NCBI RefSeq assembly: GCF_900113865.1
Contig: NZ_FOQY01000001.1
Span: 194,877-258,876, forward strand
DNA length: 64,000 nucleotides
Direction of reading: 5' to 3'
From: Streptosporangium canum
GTDB lineage: Bacteria > Actinomycetota > Actinomycetes > Streptosporangiales > Streptosporangiaceae
How positions within the stretch are numbered: the stretch's first letter is position 1; each line of letters opens with the position of its first letter. A program made the position numbers and the translations under genes. This document shows positions 8,512 to 17,437 of this stretch, one piece after another. A model generated the notes under the pieces. The model saw only the letters and a program-made list of their open reading frames with translations, was not told where the DNA came from and searched no databases.

Positions 8512-9504
8512 TCAGGCTCTGCGGAGGACGTACGGCTGGACCACCCCGAGACCCCGGGCGGGCCGGCGCCGGATGCGGTGCGCCTCGACGCCGGGCGTCT
8601 CCCCGACGGCCTCGGCGAGCTCGCCGTCGACGATGATCGTGCCGGGACGGGCGATGGCCGTCAGCCGGGCCGCCAGGTTGACGGTGGTGCCGAAGACGTC
8701 GCCCATCACCGGCAGGACCGGCCCGTAGGCCAGCCCGATCCGCACCTCTGGCCCGTCGCGCCGGATCGCGTCGACGAGCTCCAGCGCGATCAGGGCGGCC
8801 GTGCGCGGATCGGCCACGGTGAACAGCACCTCGTCGCCGAGGGTCTTGACCATCCGGCCGCCGTGCGCGGCGACCACGTCGGAGGCCCGGGACTCGAACC
8901 CCTCGACCAGCTCGGCCAGGGCGCGCTCGTCCAGCTCGCGGGAGACCTGGGTGAAGGAGACGAGGTCGGCGAAGCCCACCGCGAGGGTCAGCCGGGTGGG
9001 CACGATCTCCTCGGTGAGGTCGGTGATGGCCAGCAGCCTGGTCCCGGCGGCGGCGAGCTGGGCGCGCCAGACGTGGACCAGCACCTGCTCGAAGTCCGGG
9101 AGCAGCCGGTGGGCGGTGTCCAGGATCGCGGCCAGCGCGGCGTCGGTGGGCTGCTGGTCCGGCTCCAGCATGGCGCCGATCATGATCTCGGCCTGCCACT
9201 GCGCGAGCCTGGCGGTCGTCTGGCCCAGCGCCCTGGCCATCCGGACGACCGTCTGGTCGTTCAGCAGGCCGCCCTCCATCATCGCCCGGACCCGTTCGAG
9301 CGCGGCCACGTCGGCGTCGGTGAAGGCCACCGCGTCGTCGGCCAGCGTGGCGAACCCGAGGGCCCGCCAGATCCGCTCGGTGAGATCCTGCGGCACCCCG
9401 GCGAGCTCGGCCACCCGGACCCGGGTGTGGCGGGGCGAGGCGCCGACGAAGAGACGTTCGATCTCCTCGGCCGTCGGACGTCCCGTCACTTCCCCTCCGC
9501 CCAT
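8512..9504 (-). CDS. class III adenylate/guanylate cyclase with N-terminal regulatory domain
   Basis: A 330-residue soluble nucleotidyl cyclase. Residues about 1-150 form a helical domain resembling the autoinhibitory pH-sensing region of mycobacterial Rv1264 (TGRPTAEEIERLFVGA at the start). The catalytic domain has both metal-binding Asp (FADLVSF and TLGDEVLF), the purine-selecting Lys in MVKTLGDE, and the Asn/Arg transition-state pair in TTVNLAARL. All catalytic residues are visible, so activity is expected; ATP is the likely substrate. No TM helix is seen. Three imperfect copies of a TCAGGCTCCGCGGA-like sequence lie around its 3' end. Confidence 0.9.
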   Translation of the reverse strand: MGGGEVTGRPTAEEIERLFVGASPRHTRVRVAELAGVPQDLTERIWRALGFATLADDAVAFTDADVAALERVRAMMEGGLLNDQTVVRMARALGQTTARLAQWQAEIMIGAMLEPDQQPTDAALAAILDTAHRLLPDFEQVLVHVWRAQLAAAGTRLLAITDLTEEIVPTRLTLAVGFADLVSFTQVSRELDERALAELVEGFESRASDVVAAHGGRMVKTLGDEVLFTVADPRTAALIALELVDAIRRDGPEVRIGLAYGPVLPVMGDVFGTTVNLAARLTAIARPGTIIVDGELAEAVGETPGVEAHRIRRRPARGLGVVQPYVLRRA

Positions 9505-9565
9505 CTTCCTTCCCCAATCCAGGAGATTACGCCACGTGACGGTAGGCCACGTGGCCGCCGGTCCC

Positions 9566-10066
9566 TCACGGATCGCCGTCGGACGCGTCGTCGAGCGCGC
9601 GGAACAGCTCGGCCCGCACGTCCTGGATCCGGGGGATGTCGCGCAGCGTGATGTGCCCCTGCTCCCCCGCCGACTCGACGTTGAGCGTGCCGCAGCCGAG
9701 TATCCGCTCCATCAGCGTCTGGTCGGCGCTGACCGTGTTGACCTTGCTCATCGGGATGTCGTCGTTGGACTTGTTCAGCACGCCCGTGCTGATCGTCAAC
9801 CGGTGCGAGGTGAGCACGTACGAGGTGTTCTTCCACTGCACGTACGGGACGAACGACCACACGGTCAGCAGCCCCACCGCGATCACGGCCACCGCGATGC
9901 GCGCGTAGGAGTCGTATTCGAAGGCGGGCATGAAGAAGATCGCCGCACTGGACCCGGCGATGATGAGGACCAGCGCGAGCAGCGGGATGACGAGACGCTT
10001 CCAGTGGGGGCGGAACGCGCGGATGCGCTGCTCGCCCTCCGTCAGGTGGTGATCCGGGAGACCCAT
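9566..10066 (-). CDS. PH domain-containing membrane protein (bacterial PH-like, YdbS/YdbT type)
   Basis: A 166-residue protein with a short cytoplasmic N-terminus (MGLPDHHLTEGEQRIRAF), two adjacent TM helices (about 28-50 and 55-78) and a C-terminal bacterial PH domain. The PH domain has the typical SYVLTSHRLTISTGVLNKS and DDIPMSKVNTVS strands and TLNVESAGEQGHI. Family function is poorly known. It lies 33 bases downstream of birA on the same strand. Confidence 0.85.
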   Translation of the reverse strand: MGLPDHHLTEGEQRIRAFRPHWKRLVIPLLALVLIIAGSSAAIFFMPAFEYDSYARIAVAVIAVGLLTVWSFVPYVQWKNTSYVLTSHRLTISTGVLNKSNDDIPMSKVNTVSADQTLMERILGCGTLNVESAGEQGHITLRDIPRIQDVRAELFRALDDASDGDP

Positions 10067-10099
10067 GGGGCAAATCGTGGCACGCCTAGCCGCCCCGCG

Positions 10100-10924
10100 T
10101 CATGATGTGTGCGGCCGGACGTGCACGACGTCGCCGGCGCTCAGCGTGTGCTCCCCGCCCTTGGACCTGACGAGCAGGTGCCCGGACTCGTCGACGCCGG
10201 TGGCCGGGCCGGTGAGCACCCGCTCTCCCGGCAGCTCCACCCTGACCTCGCGGCCGACCGTCGCGCTGATCCCGAGGTAGGCGGCCCGCAGCCCGCACGC
10301 GTCGGCGTCGCCGTCCGCCTGCGACCATTCGCGGTAGTGGATCTCGATCTCCCGCAGCACCGCCCGGATGAGCGGGTCGCGATCGACGCAGGCGGCCTCC
10401 GCCAGGGCCAGCGAGGTGGCGGTCTCCACGGGCAGCTCGTCGGCGCGGACGCTCACGTTGAGCCCGACCCCCACGATCACCGCGCTGTCCACCCGCTCGG
10501 CGAGCACCCCGGCGAGCTTGCGCTCCCCGATCAGCAGGTCGTTGGGCCACTTCAGGCGGGCGTCCACCTCGGCGACCTTGCGCACGGCCGACGCGACGGC
10601 CAGGCCCACGAGCAGCGGCAGCCAGCCCTGCCTGGCGGGCGGCGGCTCGGGCCGCAGGAGCACCGAGAACGTCAGGCCGGAGCGCGGCGGCGCGTTCCAG
10701 ACGCGGCCGAGCCTGCCACGGCCGGCGAACTGCGCCTCGGCGATGAGCACGGCCCCCTGCCGCACGCCGTCACGGACGGCCTGGGCGAGGTCGGCGTTCG
10801 TCGAGCCGGTCCTGTCGACGACGGTGATGTCGGACCACAGGCCGCCGGGGCGGACCAGGGCACGGGTGAGCGCCGCCTGGGAGAGCGGCGGGCGGTCGAG
10901 ATCGGTGAAGGGCGAGTCGAGCAC
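10100..10924 (-). CDS. birA: biotin-[acetyl-CoA-carboxylase] ligase
   Basis: A 274-residue biotin protein ligase that activates biotin as biotinyl-AMP and attaches it to the carboxylase carrier lysine. The adenylate-binding loop GRGRLGRVW follows the STNADLAQAV substrate motif, KWPNDLLIGERKLAGVL is the conserved biotin-binding segment, and a small SH3-like C-terminal domain ends the protein. There is no N-terminal helix-turn-helix, so it is a pure ligase rather than a repressor. A biotinylated acyl-CoA carboxylase alpha subunit elsewhere in this window is a natural substrate. Confidence 0.96.
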   Translation of the reverse strand: MLDSPFTDLDRPPLSQAALTRALVRPGGLWSDITVVDRTGSTNADLAQAVRDGVRQGAVLIAEAQFAGRGRLGRVWNAPPRSGLTFSVLLRPEPPPARQGWLPLLVGLAVASAVRKVAEVDARLKWPNDLLIGERKLAGVLAERVDSAVIVGVGLNVSVRADELPVETATSLALAEAACVDRDPLIRAVLREIEIHYREWSQADGDADACGLRAAYLGISATVGREVRVELPGERVLTGPATGVDESGHLLVRSKGGEHTLSAGDVVHVRPHTS

Positions 10925-11058
10925 TTAGCCATCTTCCCTCCCTTACCGACCGCCTGTTACCCAATTACGTCAATGACCAGGGAATACCGCGACCACCCGA
11001 GGAAGGAGGGCCGGACACGCGACTATCCGCACAGGTGGGAGCGCGAGAGGATGGCGAT

Positions 11059-11166
11059 ATGCGCAGACGCCTCACCCCGCACGACCAGGCCCGCCGGGAC
11101 GCCTCCGTGACCGGAGAGCGCGGACCGGACCTCCGCCCGGAGCCCCGGCGGACCACCCGTGGATAG
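11059..11166 (+). CDS. possible small leader ORF overlapping fdhD start (35 aa)
   Basis: A 35-codon frame, beginning MRRRLTPHDQARRDASVTG and Arg-rich throughout, has a good ribosome-binding site (AGAGG, 8 bases before the ATG). Its stop overlaps the fdhD start by 8 bases (GTGGATAG), the arrangement expected for translational coupling. No homology is recognised. It could be a leader peptide that sets fdhD translation, or a chance frame. Confidence 0.3.
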   Translation: MRRRLTPHDQARRDASVTGERGPDLRPEPRRTTRG

Positions 11167-12007
11167 CGTCACGAGACCGGGGCCGACCACGCGGGCCCGG
11201 GTCCGGCAGGTGTCGGCCGGGGTCGTCAGGGAGCACCGCGACGACCTGGCCACCGAGGAGCCGCTGGAGATCCGGATCCAGGCGGGCGAGTCCCGCCGTA
11301 CGGTCGCGATCACCATGCGGACCCCGGGCGCGGACTTCGAGCTGGCGGCCGGGTTCCTGTACGGCGAGGGCGTCATCGCCCCGGGGGACCTCTCCTCCAT
11401 CGCCTACTGCACCGATACGGACGTGGCGCCCGAGGCCCGCTACAACACGGTGACGGTACGGCTGCGCGGCGGGCGGCTGCCCGACCTGCCCGCCCTCGAC
11501 CGGCACTTCGTGACGTCGAGCGCCTGCGGCGTCTGCGGCACCGCCAGCCTCGACGCGCTGCGCGGCCGCTGCTCCCCGCTGCCCGGCCAGGAGGACCTGC
11601 GGGTCTCCCCCGAGATCCTGTACGGCCTGCCGCACCGGCTGCGGGAGGGCCAGGGCGTGTTCGGCAAGACCGGCGGGCTGCACGCGGCCGGGCTGTTCAC
11701 CGTCGCGGGGGAGCTCCTGGCGATCCGCGAGGACGTGGGGCGGCACAACGCGGTGGACAAACTGGTCGGCTGGGCCCTGATGAACGGGAGGCTGCCGCTG
11801 GGCGGGCACATCCTGATGGTCAGCGGGCGCAGCAGCTACGAGATCATGCAGAAGGCCCTCGCGGCGGGCGTGCCGGTCGTCTGCGCGGTCTCCGCACCCT
11901 CCTCCCTGGCCGTCGACCTGGCCAGGGAGTTCGGGATGACGCTGGTCGGCTTCCTCCGCGACGAGCGCTTCAACCTCTACTCGTCCCCGGAACGGGTCGT
12001 TCCCTGA
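11159..12007 (+). CDS. fdhD: formate dehydrogenase accessory sulfurtransferase FdhD
   Basis: FdhD passes sulfur from a cysteine desulfurase to the molybdenum cofactor of formate dehydrogenases. The 282-residue product has the functional CxxC (Cys123 and Cys126 in SSACGVCGTASLDALR), the EDVGRHNAVDKLVG segment and the SGRSSYEIMQKALAAGVPVV segment typical of the family. The GTG start follows a short upstream frame that overlaps it by 8 bases. No formate dehydrogenase gene lies in the window, so the partner enzyme is elsewhere in the genome. Confidence 0.95.
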   Translation: MDSVTRPGPTTRARVRQVSAGVVREHRDDLATEEPLEIRIQAGESRRTVAITMRTPGADFELAAGFLYGEGVIAPGDLSSIAYCTDTDVAPEARYNTVTVRLRGGRLPDLPALDRHFVTSSACGVCGTASLDALRGRCSPLPGQEDLRVSPEILYGLPHRLREGQGVFGKTGGLHAAGLFTVAGELLAIREDVGRHNAVDKLVGWALMNGRLPLGGHILMVSGRSSYEIMQKALAAGVPVVCAVSAPSSLAVDLAREFGMTLVGFLRDERFNLYSSPERVVP

Positions 12008-12049
12008 GATCCTCACCGAAATACCGGCGTTCCGACGCGGTGGTGGGGA

Positions 12050-12085
12050 GGGGGCGGGCCCTTTCAGCGTGGTGGGCCCGGCCCC
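12050..12085. terminator. candidate bidirectional terminator between fdhD and ppc
   Basis: Between the convergent fdhD and ppc genes an inverted repeat (GGGGCGGGCCC and GGGCCCGGCCCC, one bulge, 12-base loop) can form a GC-rich hairpin usable on either strand. Confidence 0.45.
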
Positions 12086-12119
12086 GACCGGATGAGAATC
12101 CCCTCTGGGGGGGGGGAGG

Positions 12120-14759
12120 TCAGCCGGTGTTCTGCAGGCCGGCGGCGACGCCGTTGACCGACAGCAGCAGCAGCGTGGACAGGCGCTCGCGCTCCTCCTC
12201 CGACAGTCCGTCGTCGGCGCGGAGCGTCGACAGCGCGCGGAGCTGGAGATGGGAGAGCGCGTCCACGTAGGGGTCGCGGAGCTGGACCGCGCGCGAGAGC
12301 ACCCGGCGGTTCTCCAGCAGGCGGCTGTGGCCGGTGATCTCCAGGACCAGGCGGCGGGTGAGGTCGTACTGGCGCAGGACCTGCTCGACGAAGTCGTCCC
12401 GGCCGCCCAGCGCGAGATAGCGGGCCGCGATGTCGCGGTCGGTCTTGGCCAGCGACATCTCCACGTTGTCCAGCAACGAGGCGAACAGCGGCCACTCGCG
12501 GTAGGCGGCGCGCAGCTCGTCCAGGCCGGACTCGGAGATCACCGCCTCCAGGCCGCTGCCCAGGCCGTACCAGCCGGGCAGGTTGACCCGGGTCTGGGCC
12601 CAGGCGAACACCCACGGGATGGCCCGCAGGTCGTCCAGCGACCGGGGCGCGCCGAGGCCGCGCCTGGCGGGGCGGGAGCCGAGGCGGAGCGAGCCGATCT
12701 CCTCCAACGGGCTGACCAGGGAGAACCACTCGGGGAAGCCGGGCGCCTCGGTCAGCGACCGGTAGGCCTTCTCCGAGGCGGAGGCGACCTGCTCGGCCAT
12801 GCCCCGGAAGCGTCCGGCGGCCTCGGCCGTACGGGCCTCGATCGACGGGGTGGAGGCGAGCAGCACCGCCGAGGTGACCTGCTCCATGTGGCGGCGGGCG
12901 ATGGCGGCGTGGCCGTAGCGGGCGAAGATGACCTCGCCCTGCTCGGTGACCTTGAACCTGCCGCCGACCGAGCCGGGCGCCTGGGCGAGCACGGCCCGGT
13001 TGGCCGGTCCGCCGCCCCGGCCCAGGGCGCCGCCCCGGCCGTGGAACAGCGTCAGCCGCACGTCGTGCTCGGCGGCCCACGCGGCCAGGGCCTCCTGGGC
13101 CTCGTACAGCTTCAGGGTCGCGGCGGCCGGGCCGAGCTCCTTGGCGGAGTCGGAGTAGCCGAGCATGACCTCCAGGCGGCGGCCGTTGGCGGCGAGACGC
13201 TCCTGGATGCCCGGGATCTCCAGCATCCCCGACAGCACTCCGGGAGCGTTGGCCAGGTCGGCGCCCGACTCGAACAGCGGGACCACGTCGAGCTGCGGGG
13301 CCTTGTCGCCGAGCGCGTGCCCGGCCAGCGCGTAGACCGCGGCGATGTCGTCGGCCGAGCGGGTGAAGGAGACGACGTAGCGGGAGCAGGCGGTCACGCC
13401 GTACCGCTCCTGGATCCAGCCGATCGTCCGGATGGTGGCCAGGACCTCGTCGGTGCGCTCGGAGGGCCGCCCGGCGGCGAGCTCGGCCAGCGCGGCGGCG
13501 TGGACCTGCGAGTGCTGGCGCACCTCAAGCTCGGCCAGGTGGAAGCCGAACGTCTCCACCTGCCAGATCAGGTGCTGCAGCTCGCCGTACGCCTGCCGCT
13601 TCGCCCCGGCCGCGACCAGCGACTCCTGGGCGGTCCGCAGGTCGCCCAGGAGTTCTTCGGGCGAGCGGTAGGCCAGGTCGAGGCCGCGCTGCCGGGTGGC
13701 CACGATCCGGGCGGCGACGAACAGCAGCCACTGCCGGTGCGGCTCCTGCGGGGAGCGGGTGGCCATCTCCGAGACCAGCTCGGGGTGGTCGTTCTCGGCG
13801 GCGGCGAGCGCGGCCCGCAGCTGCGGCGAGGCGGGGGTGTAACCGGCGGTCAGGGTGAGGGTGCGGGCGATCCTGTGGGTGGCGTTCTCCAGGGCGATCA
13901 GCACGTGCTCGGCCTGGATGAGCACGGCGTCCCTGGTCACCTTGGCGGTGACGTTGGGGTTGCCGTCCCGGTCACCGCCGATCCAGCTGCCGTAGCGGAT
14001 GAAGGGGCGGGCCAGCGGCTCGCGGGTGCCGGTGCCCGCGCCGAGCGCGGCGTCCAGCGAGCGGTAGACCAGCGGCACCACCCGGAACAGGGTCTCGTCG
14101 AAGGCCGCCATGGCGGTGCGGACCTCGTCCAGCGGGTCGATCTTGGTGGACCTGAGCTGGGAGGTCCGCCAGAGCAGGTCGATCTCCTCCAGCAGCCGCC
14201 GCCGGGTCTCGGCCCGCTCGGCGGCGCCCCGCTCGGGGCTGTTGTAGGCGGCGAGCTGGCCGCTGATCCGCTGGATGGCGGTGACCACCGCGCGCCTGCG
14301 GGCCTCGGTCGGGTGCGCGGTCAGCACCGGGTGCAGCCGCAGCCCCTCCACCAGCTCGGCGACGCGCTCGCCGCCGAGCTCCTGCACGGCCTGCGCCAGG
14401 GACTCGGGCAGCGGCTCCTCACCGGTGTCGCGGACCCGGAGTGTGCGGATGCGGAAGTGTTCCTCGGCCAGGTTGGCCAGGTGGAAGTAGCAGGTGAACG
14501 CCCGGGCGATCTGCACCGCCCGCTCGACGGGCCACTCGGCGACCATCGCGGTGATCTCGTCGACCGAGACCTTCCCGCGACGGGCCGCGATGACGGCCTT
14601 GCGAAGACGTTCGACATCGGCGAGCAGATCGTCGCCTCCGTACTCGGCGATGACCTGCCCCAGGAGCTCGCCGAGCAGCCGCACGTCCGCGCGCAGCTCG
14701 TCGGGCATCTCGGTGACGGCGGAAGAACGTTCTGCCTGGTGGTGCGCGATGGCGGACAT
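12120..14759 (-). CDS. ppc: phosphoenolpyruvate carboxylase
   Basis: Carboxylates PEP with bicarbonate to oxaloacetate, refilling the TCA cycle. The product is about 880 residues (start chosen at ATG 14759, MSAIAHHQAERSS; a GTG at 14807 would add 16 residues, and neither start has a strong ribosome-binding site). Conserved catalytic stretches are all present: TAHPTEARRR, GSWIGGDRDGNPNVT, MLGYSDSAKELGP, FHGRGGALGRGGGPANRAVL, FAWAQTRVNLPGWYGLG and the C-terminal QNTG. It is a single-gene unit convergent with fdhD. Confidence 0.97.
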   Translation of the reverse strand: MSAIAHHQAERSSAVTEMPDELRADVRLLGELLGQVIAEYGGDDLLADVERLRKAVIAARRGKVSVDEITAMVAEWPVERAVQIARAFTCYFHLANLAEEHFRIRTLRVRDTGEEPLPESLAQAVQELGGERVAELVEGLRLHPVLTAHPTEARRRAVVTAIQRISGQLAAYNSPERGAAERAETRRRLLEEIDLLWRTSQLRSTKIDPLDEVRTAMAAFDETLFRVVPLVYRSLDAALGAGTGTREPLARPFIRYGSWIGGDRDGNPNVTAKVTRDAVLIQAEHVLIALENATHRIARTLTLTAGYTPASPQLRAALAAAENDHPELVSEMATRSPQEPHRQWLLFVAARIVATRQRGLDLAYRSPEELLGDLRTAQESLVAAGAKRQAYGELQHLIWQVETFGFHLAELEVRQHSQVHAAALAELAAGRPSERTDEVLATIRTIGWIQERYGVTACSRYVVSFTRSADDIAAVYALAGHALGDKAPQLDVVPLFESGADLANAPGVLSGMLEIPGIQERLAANGRRLEVMLGYSDSAKELGPAAATLKLYEAQEALAAWAAEHDVRLTLFHGRGGALGRGGGPANRAVLAQAPGSVGGRFKVTEQGEVIFARYGHAAIARRHMEQVTSAVLLASTPSIEARTAEAAGRFRGMAEQVASASEKAYRSLTEAPGFPEWFSLVSPLEEIGSLRLGSRPARRGLGAPRSLDDLRAIPWVFAWAQTRVNLPGWYGLGSGLEAVISESGLDELRAAYREWPLFASLLDNVEMSLAKTDRDIAARYLALGGRDDFVEQVLRQYDLTRRLVLEITGHSRLLENRRVLSRAVQLRDPYVDALSHLQLRALSTLRADDGLSEEERERLSTLLLLSVNGVAAGLQNTG

Positions 14760-14824
14760 GCTTGCCAGCGTAGTCAGTCCGTTTTCTCCGGCGGAGACTG
14801 GTCTCACCTATTGGACTAGACCAC

Positions 14825-16444
14825 TCAGCCCGGCTGGGAGGTCCCGGCCAGGATCTCGGGATACCTCCTGAACCCGAGGTCACCGGCGATCCGGCGGCCG
14901 CCCCAGGAGATCAGCAGGCCGTACGGCACAGCCAGCACGCTGACCCAGGTGAGGCCGAGGAGGACCGGCAGCGCGACCGGCAGCGCCAGCACGCTGCTGC
15001 CGATCATCGCGCCGAAGGAGGCCGCGAAGGCGACTCCGCCCTGCCCGGGAGCGGCGCCGGTGAAGGCGTTGAGCCGCTCGGGCACGGTGTACGGCAGCAG
15101 CACGCTCGTCAGGGCGCCCACGCCGAGGCCGACGCCGAGGATGCCCCAGGCGGTGAGCGCGGCCGGGACGGCCCAGACCAGGTTCCCGGCGAGGAGGGCG
15201 GCGACCACGGACAGCGCGGCCAGCAGCGGGGCCGCGATCGTCATGACGGCCAGGTGCCGTCCGGCGAGGTCGGTCCGCCAGTCCCGGCCCGTGCCGTAGA
15301 CCACGGAGTTCATCCACAGCGAGCGGCCGTCGATGCCGAAGGAGTTGGACGACTGCAGGCCGATCATCACCCCGCCGATGCACGCCGGGGCGATCGCCAG
15401 GGCGACGCCTCCGGCCCCCGTCCCGTCACGGCTCAGGGAGAAGGCCATCACGCCGGTGACCGCGACGGCCGCGAACCAGCCGACCCGGCCCCTGGGATCG
15501 CGGCGGGCGTACTTGAGCTCCTTGGTGGCGACCGCGGCGAGCGGCCCGTCGGGCAGGACGCGCGCCAGCAGGCCCTTGGAGTTGCGGACGGAGGCTCCCT
15601 CGGTGGAGGCGTCCGTGGAGACCAGCGCCCGGCGGAGCGCCACGATCCAGAGCCATCCCAGCACGACGGTCAGGACGGCGAGGAAGGCCAGCTCGGCGAC
15701 CGCCACGGCGCCGCCGTCGGCGATGGCGTGCGCGGCCATGCCCGGCGGGGTCCAGCGCAGCACCGAGGCGACGCCGCGCAGCGTCCCGGCCAGGTCGCCC
15801 GCCAGGCCGCCGTTGAGCAGCAGGTTGGGGAGCTGTGCCGCCAGGATGAAGAAGATCACCGAGACGGCGAGCACGTCCCGGCCCCTGCGGGTGCGCAGGA
15901 CGCCGGACAGGGAGGTGGTGACCAGCCGCGAGGTGACGATGCAGAGCGCGAACTGCACCAGCACCGCGACGACGCCCAGGAGGACCCCGCCGATTCCGGT
16001 GGCCAGGCCCGCGACGGCCCCGGCCGTGATGATCAGAGTGGCGATCGGCCAGACGCCGGTGACCGAGGCGGCGAACATGCCGGCGGCGAGCTGGCCGGTC
16101 CGCAGCGGGAAAAGCGACAGCCGGGACGGGTCGAGCGTGTCGTCCAGGCCGAACGCCAGCAGCGGGACGATCGCCCAGCTCACCAGGAAAGTGGTGAACA
16201 GCACGATCACGACGTCCGTCGCGATGTCGGCGGGCGCGAGCCGGAGCATGGTCATCGCGAGGAACCCGAGGCTCGCCACGACGACCGCGGCGATCACGGT
16301 GAAGACGAACCCGAGCAGGCGCTGGGTGCTGCCGCGCAGGTTCCCGGCGATCAGGCGGAGCTTGAGCCGGACGAAGACCGAGGGCCCCACCCGGACCGCG
16401 CCGTCCCCGCCCGCCGCGCTCATGCCGAGGTCGCGCCCAGCCAT
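14825..16444 (-). CDS. ABC-2 type transporter permease
   Basis: A 539-residue integral membrane protein with at least 10 hydrophobic segments, first around residues 46-70. It overlaps the upstream ATPase gene by 25 bases, so the two form one exporter. The length suggests a full permease that may dimerise with the ATPase. Nothing in the sequence identifies the substrate; such pairs in actinomycetes serve drugs, lipids or peptides. Confidence 0.85.
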   Translation of the reverse strand: MAGRDLGMSAAGGDGAVRVGPSVFVRLKLRLIAGNLRGSTQRLLGFVFTVIAAVVVASLGFLAMTMLRLAPADIATDVVIVLFTTFLVSWAIVPLLAFGLDDTLDPSRLSLFPLRTGQLAAGMFAASVTGVWPIATLIITAGAVAGLATGIGGVLLGVVAVLVQFALCIVTSRLVTTSLSGVLRTRRGRDVLAVSVIFFILAAQLPNLLLNGGLAGDLAGTLRGVASVLRWTPPGMAAHAIADGGAVAVAELAFLAVLTVVLGWLWIVALRRALVSTDASTEGASVRNSKGLLARVLPDGPLAAVATKELKYARRDPRGRVGWFAAVAVTGVMAFSLSRDGTGAGGVALAIAPACIGGVMIGLQSSNSFGIDGRSLWMNSVVYGTGRDWRTDLAGRHLAVMTIAAPLLAALSVVAALLAGNLVWAVPAALTAWGILGVGLGVGALTSVLLPYTVPERLNAFTGAAPGQGGVAFAASFGAMIGSSVLALPVALPVLLGLTWVSVLAVPYGLLISWGGRRIAGDLGFRRYPEILAGTSQPG

Positions 16445-17199
16445 GACAGCCCCTCCTCTCCGTTCCCGTCACCCCGGACGCCGACCAGGCCGAGGAAGGC
16501 CTCGTTGAGGCTGCGCCCCGCGCGGACCCGGTCCAGCGGCCCCTGGGCGACGATCTGGCCGCGGTTCATCACCGAGACCCAGTCGCACAGGCGCTCGACG
16601 AGCTCCATGACGTGGCTGGAGAAGACGACGGTCGAGCCGGATGCCGTGTAGCGCTGGAGCACCTCGACCAGCGTGTTGGCGCTGACCGGGTCCACGCCCT
16701 CGAACGGCTCGTCCAGGAAGAGCACCTTGGGGTTGTGCAGCAGCGCGGCGGCCAGGCCGATTTTCTTGCGCATGCCGGTGGAGTAGTCGACGACGAGCTT
16801 GTCCGCCGACTCCGCCAGGTCCATGACCTTGAGCAGCCCCTCGGCCCGCTGCTCCACCTCGGCCCTGGGGATGCCCCGGAGCTGGCCGTTGTAGGACAGC
16901 AGCTCCCGCCCGGACAGCCGCTCGAACAGGCGCAGCCCCTCGGGGAGCACGCCGATGCGGCCCTTGACCGGGAGCGGGTCGCGCCAGACGTCGAGGCCGT
17001 CGATGTGGACGGCGCCGCCGTCCGGTCGGAGCAGGCCGGTGACCATGCTGAGCGTGGTGGTCTTGCCGGCGCCGTTCGGGCCCACCAGCCCGGCGAAACT
17101 GCCACGCGGCACGACGAGGTCGACACCGCCCACGGCCACCTGATGCCCGAATCTCTTGAAGAGCTGGTGTGTGCGTACCGCGTCAGCGATGTCCGTCAT
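16420..17199 (-). CDS. ABC transporter ATP-binding protein
   Basis: A 259-residue ATPase with Walker A GPNGAGKTTT (about 41-50), a signature region DYSTGMRKKIGLAAALL, Walker B VLFLDEPFEGVD and the switch His in VFSSHVMELVE. The family fits ABC-2 exporters of the CcmA/DrrA type. It is first in a two-gene operon with the permease. Confidence 0.93.
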   Translation of the reverse strand: MTDIADAVRTHQLFKRFGHQVAVGGVDLVVPRGSFAGLVGPNGAGKTTTLSMVTGLLRPDGGAVHIDGLDVWRDPLPVKGRIGVLPEGLRLFERLSGRELLSYNGQLRGIPRAEVEQRAEGLLKVMDLAESADKLVVDYSTGMRKKIGLAAALLHNPKVLFLDEPFEGVDPVSANTLVEVLQRYTASGSTVVFSSHVMELVERLCDWVSVMNRGQIVAQGPLDRVRAGRSLNEAFLGLVGVRGDGNGEEGLSWLGATSA

Positions 17200-17437
17200 G
17201 TCCCCTACTTTGGCAGGATTTCTGGTTTTGAGGGTCAGGCGCTCCTCGCGGGTAACGAACGACCGCCCCCGATAGTTCGTGATGTCAGAAGACGGTTACC
17301 CTGCTGAGGATGGGCAGGAGCCGGAACGGGCCCGGCACATCCAGCGGGGTGAGGCGCCGCGACGACGCGCCGAACCCGCCGGGACCGTGCCGGGACCACG
17401 CGGAGACCGCGTGGAGCGGACAGGAGTGGAAGGGCCG

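Noticed and set aside
12249..14819. Long frame antisense to ppc
   Set aside because: It is a mirror of a highly conserved enzyme gene in GC-rich DNA; composition is Gly/Arg/Gln-rich with no family match.
17279..17437. 53-residue N-terminal extension of the carboxylase beta subunit
   Set aside because: The Arg-rich extension is outside the family and the ATG at 17438 has a good ribosome-binding site and gives the standard length.
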